Positions 32,331-35,239 of a stretch of 35,239 nucleotides of DNA are shown here, piece after piece. Origin of the DNA: Clostridiales bacterium (GTDB taxonomy: Bacteria > Bacillota > Clostridia > Peptostreptococcales > Anaerovoracaceae). The DNA lies in assembly GCA_015058205.1 (NCBI GenBank), contig SVCS01000005.1, positions 1 through 35,239 on the forward strand. The letters are read 5' to 3'. Positions within the stretch are counted from its first letter, which is position 1. Each line of letters begins with the position of its first letter. Both the position numbers and the translations under genes were made by a program. The notes under the pieces are model-generated. The model was given only the letters and a program-made list of their open reading frames with translations. It searched no databases and was not told where the DNA came from.

Positions 32331-32936
32331 ATGGACTTACTGCCTTTGCGGTTGTACAATAGACACATGAATAATCTGTTTATCGAGGGCCCGATTCAGA
32401 CGGGCAAATCAACGTTAATACGCAAAGTCCTCCGTGAAGTCTTTGGTCCGTCTCTGGACGGCGTTGCGGGCTTCACCAGTCAGCGTCTCACCAATTCCGA
32501 CGGTCAACTTCTCGGATTTCGTCTCGCACCTGCCAATGCGGAGTTGTCAGTCATCGCCGATCCCACCGCATGTGACAATATCTTCAAATCATTCACTCCA
32601 AATGGCCCCCATGTTGATATGAGCGTGTTTCATACAGCCGGCACCGCATATCTTGATGAGGCCTTCGCACAGGCAAAGGCAGGACAAGCGCGGTTGGCAC
32701 TGCTCGATGAAATCGGAGGCCATGAAATGAAAAACGACGCCTTCCGGCGCCGTTTATATGAACTGTTAGATTCTGAAATACCCTGTGTAGGCGTCATCAA
32801 ATCTCCTGCCAACACCCGCCGCATGGATGACTCCCTGCTGGCGCTGAACGAGGAACTGCACGCACATGTGTCCGTTGTCACTGGACTGGGCACCTTTGAC
32901 CCATTGCTGCGGGAATTCCTGAAACAGAATATCTGA
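32331..32936 (+). CDS. THEP1-like nucleoside-triphosphatase (COG1618 type)
   Basis: The protein has a P-loop GPIQTGKSTLIRK close to the N-terminus and a Walker B ALLDEIGGHEM near residue 130, the DEIGxxE form of THEP1 nucleoside-triphosphatases, which hydrolyse NTPs without a known physiological role. The track start (32331) is supported by GAAAGG seven bases upstream and gives 201 residues. The Met at 32367 gives the more usual short N-terminus MNNLFIEGPI but has no ribosome binding site, although a TACAAT seven bases before it could make a leaderless message. It is one of the few plus-strand genes and converges on the next gene with only 19 bases between, with no terminator visible. Confidence 0.8.
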   Translation: MDLLPLRLYNRHMNNLFIEGPIQTGKSTLIRKVLREVFGPSLDGVAGFTSQRLTNSDGQLLGFRLAPANAELSVIADPTACDNIFKSFTPNGPHVDMSVFHTAGTAYLDEAFAQAKAGQARLALLDEIGGHEMKNDAFRRRLYELLDSEIPCVGVIKSPANTRRMDDSLLALNEELHAHVSVVTGLGTFDPLLREFLKQNI

Positions 32937-32955
32937 TGGCCACTTTTATGCGGTC

Positions 32956-33837
32956 TTATTTTATAATCACGCAGCTTCCGTGCAGATCGCCAAGTGGCAC
33001 CAGTTTCAATGGTTTCCCGCCGGATTCGACCAGCTTCCGCTCAAACTCCTTTACAGCCTGATGGATGCCTTTGAACCGCGTGTTGTTGTAGTCATGTATG
33101 ATTAAGATGCCGCCCTCGTTGAGTCTTGGATAGAAGAACTCAATACCGGCTTTTGCCGGTTCATAGAGATCAGGATCGATGCTGACAAAAGCGAACTCCG
33201 CATGAGCCAGTCCTGCTGCCGTTTCAGGGAAATGACCTTTTCTGATGTGGCACTTCTCCGGGTGCGGCAGACGTTCCAGAACAGCGCCGACGGTCGTATC
33301 GGCAAAGTCCCCTTCCTCCGCATCTGATAACCGAAAAGCTTTTTCTGTTGCAATGTCTCCTTCCGTAAAACCTTCGAACGTATCAAAGAGATAGAACTGT
33401 CTGTCCGGCAGAAAGGCATTAATCTGCCATGCGATATCGCCCTGATAGACGCCCAGTTCTGCGACCGCACCGGGAACGTGATCGATACGTCCTGCCAGCT
33501 CCTTCAGGCAGCGGCTTCTGAGATCGAAGTCCTCGTACAATTCATGCAGCTTCATGATATTGCCGTAGAACCGGCAGACCTTCAGCTGTTCTTCGATGGC
33601 TCTCGCCCGTTCTTTATCGATGGCGCTGACGATGAATTCATCCGGTGCCAGATCGACTGCAGTTTGTATAGAGAACACCGGCGGTTTCTCCAGTGCTTCA
33701 GGATAGCTGCCGTCTTCCACGGTCCACTTGCCCGGATCATTATCTGCAAAACCAAGAAACTCGACCTTGTTCGGGTCCAACAATTTCGATGCTGACAGGC
33801 CCATATGGCCTGCGCCTGCAATTACGATCTTTTTCAT
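32956..33837 (-). CDS. Rossmann domain fused to TylF/MycF-like O-methyltransferase
   Basis: The 293-residue protein opens with MKKIVIAGAGHMGLSASKLL, an NAD- or nucleotide-binding Rossmann start of about 100 residues resembling those in front of sugar-modifying enzymes. It continues as a TylF-like methyltransferase: VAELGVYQGDIAWQIN, FYLFDTFEGF, FVSIDPDLYEPAKAGIEFFY and GGILIIHDYNN, with the metal-binding acidic residues of that family in place. TylF relatives methylate sugars in macrolides, but clostridial homologues probably act on surface or nucleotide sugars. The start follows AGGTGG. It lies between the converging NTPase gene and the MFS gene. The substrate is unknown. Confidence 0.82.
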   Translation of the reverse strand: MKKIVIAGAGHMGLSASKLLDPNKVEFLGFADNDPGKWTVEDGSYPEALEKPPVFSIQTAVDLAPDEFIVSAIDKERARAIEEQLKVCRFYGNIMKLHELYEDFDLRSRCLKELAGRIDHVPGAVAELGVYQGDIAWQINAFLPDRQFYLFDTFEGFTEGDIATEKAFRLSDAEEGDFADTTVGAVLERLPHPEKCHIRKGHFPETAAGLAHAEFAFVSIDPDLYEPAKAGIEFFYPRLNEGGILIIHDYNNTRFKGIHQAVKEFERKLVESGGKPLKLVPLGDLHGSCVIIK

Positions 33838-33901
33838 AATACCACCTGCTTGTAATCAAAGAGATGTGATGCCTTTGCATTATTATACATCAAAAGAAGG
33901 G

Positions 33902-35239
33902 TTACTTTTGCTGAAGATTCTTTATGATTTCCGCGTGCTTCGTGCGGGTGATCGGATACCGGACCATCATGAGCAGGGCAAGCAGCGCGAAAAAGGCCGG
34001 TATGAATGTGAAGGATACATGTATGCACTGCATCGTTTCCAGACTCTGCCGGGCTGCATCCGTTTGAAATCCTGTCAGATGGAGCAGGATTCCCAGAACC
34101 TGAAATCCGACCGCTTCAAAGACAGACTCTGAGAGACCCTGCATGGAGATGATCAGGCCGGCTCTGTCGGTGCCGTTCGCAAGCTTGTCGGCGTCACACA
34201 CATCGTAGAGCATGGAAGGAATCAGCTGCCAGTAACAGATGCTCCCAATACCGTATATAAAGAAGAGTAACAGAAGGTGCGGAACGCTGGAGACGCCGAT
34301 AAACCCGTAGATGGTCAGGCAGGCAGCGGACATTCCAATCCCGCCGATACAGAGGGTTCTCTTATCCAGCACCCGGTTGATTCTGATGAGCGGCGGAACG
34401 AGCAATACCGAAACGATCTGCATGACGAGCATGATGAGACTGACTTCTTTGGCTGTCAGTTCCATGTTATACGTGAAAAAGTACATTCTATCTGCCATCA
34501 TAATGGAGTTGGAAATCAGATAAAACACACTGGTGAGCACAATGAGCCTGGCAGGCTTGAAGCGTAAGACCTGTCCGTAGTTGCGAAGGATATCCGCCGC
34601 TGCAGAAAGGCCTTTGAATCTGCCTTTGCCTCCAGAGGCGGAATTCTCTGCATCGTCTTCATGGTCTTCAGCAGCCATATGTTCCGGATCATGTACCATC
34701 CATCCGGTGATGAATATCGCGGCGGCTGAAATAACGCCCACGAAGATACCTACGCTCAACCATCCGGTTTCAACCCGTGCGCCCCATTGCATGAGAAGAT
34801 CGACGATAATCGGCGGCAGCGCTGTTCCGAAAGCACTTCCGATAGAATAAAAGATATAGACGATACCTCTCAGTTCCGTTCTCTCTTCATAGTTGTCAGT
34901 CAGCTCCGCTCCCCATGCCGTATAAGGCACGAAGAACACAGAGTAGCCTGTCCAGAATGCGATGAACATGAAGATATAATACGCATAGCGAACAGCCTGC
35001 GACGCGTCTATTACGATAAAGATGAGACTGCAGCATACCGCCAGCGGAAATGTCGCCGCAAGGAGAAAAGGCTTGCGCCGGCCCATAGAGGATTTGGTTT
35101 TGTCGGAGACATAGCCGACAAAAGATCCGCTGACCACATCCCAGACGGCGCCTATGGCAACAATAGCCCCTGCAACGGCGGGGTCTATCCCCGCAACTGT
35201 CGTAAAGAAGAACAGGGCGAAGTTTCCCATCAGGCTATA
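33902..35239 (-). CDS. MFS/GPH-family sugar:cation symporter, N-terminus outside the window
   Basis: This inner-membrane transporter has about eleven visible spans. The frame stays open to the window edge (codons Tyr, Ser, Leu precede the track's Met), so the true start lies beyond 35239. VSDKTKSSMGRRKPFLL after the second span is the loop motif of the glycoside-pentoside-hexuronide (MelB-like) family, and FWTGYSVFFVPYTAWGAELT also fits. The central loop (HMAAEDHEDDAENSASGGKG) is acidic and long. Substrate probably a glycoside or uronide, not readable here. It is followed by the TylF-like gene with a 64-base gap containing no clear terminator. Confidence 0.9.
   Translation of the reverse strand, partial: YSLMGNFALFFFTTVAGIDPAVAGAIVAIGAVWDVVSGSFVGYVSDKTKSSMGRRKPFLLAATFPLAVCCSLIFIVIDASQAVRYAYYIFMFIAFWTGYSVFFVPYTAWGAELTDNYEERTELRGIVYIFYSIGSAFGTALPPIIVDLLMQWGARVETGWLSVGIFVGVISAAAIFITGWMVHDPEHMAAEDHEDDAENSASGGKGRFKGLSAAADILRNYGQVLRFKPARLIVLTSVFYLISNSIMMADRMYFFTYNMELTAKEVSLIMLVMQIVSVLLVPPLIRINRVLDKRTLCIGGIGMSAACLTIYGFIGVSSVPHLLLLFFIYGIGSICYWQLIPSMLYDVCDADKLANGTDRAGLIISMQGLSESVFEAVGFQVLGILLHLTGFQTDAARQSLETMQCIHVSFTFIPAFFALLALLMMVRYPITRTKHAEIIKNLQQK

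Overview
The window looks like a chromosomal segment of an anaerobic, low-to-mid G+C member of the Clostridia (Firmicutes). The evidence is HrcA/CIRCE-type control of groESL, a Rex redox repressor, a small two-cluster ferredoxin, a GPH-type sugar/cation symporter, strong AGGAGG ribosome binding sites and a PD-(D/E)XK-like protein family that I know mainly from Clostridia. Placement near the Anaerovoracaceae/Family XIII group is a guess from protein flavour. Nearly all genes lie on the minus strand.

Layout. (1) 1-561: the start of an unknown gene, a minus-strand terminator, and a guaA-flanking stretch with an 11-bp tandem repeat and an AACCAC...CAAGGGTTTCA...GTGGT element. (2) 562-3559: a GMP synthase lacking its glutaminase domain, an EamA-type exporter and Hsp33. 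(3) 3578-4945: a clostridial PD-(D/E)XK-like protein of unknown role. Directly upstream of it is an array of four 50-bp repeats spaced at exactly 74 bp. (4) 4946-8895: groESL with CIRCE, a P-loop/Asp23-like protein, a ferredoxin and rex. (5) 8979-13633: an ABC-F ATPase and the tsaE-tsaB-rimI-tsaD tRNA t6A block. (6) 13660-17730: a four-gene cluster of NTP transferase/phosphatase fusion, XdhC, a ligase-like protein lacking its nucleotide P-loop, and a TrsM-like methyltransferase. (7) 17861-24431: one long molybdenum run: MoeA-like, moaA, MOSC-MoaB fusion, modA, modB, modC, moaC, molbindin. (8) 24605-29824: a MoxR/DUF58/transglutaminase-like/secreted-protein operon in which the transglutaminase-like protein appears to lack its catalytic cysteine. 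(9) 29994-35239: a Crp/Fnr regulator with a possible coupled 24-aa ORF, a methyltransferase plus C39-like peptidase pair, a THEP1-like NTPase, a Rossmann/TylF-like fusion and a truncated MFS symporter.

Working together: regions 6 and 7 import molybdate (ModABC), store or sense it (molbindin), make molybdopterin (MoaA, MoaC, MoaB, MoeA-like), and probably mature or sulfurate and insert cofactor into a molybdenum hydroxylase encoded elsewhere (XdhC, MobA-like transferase, TrsM cluster). Three TTGT/ACAA inverted repeats sit upstream of the Crp/Fnr gene, the MoeA-like gene and moxR, which suggests one local regulon.

The best candidate for something undescribed is the 74-bp-period repeat array in front of the PD-(D/E)XK-like gene, together with the related element beside guaA. 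All assignments are by reading the sequence; no searches were run.
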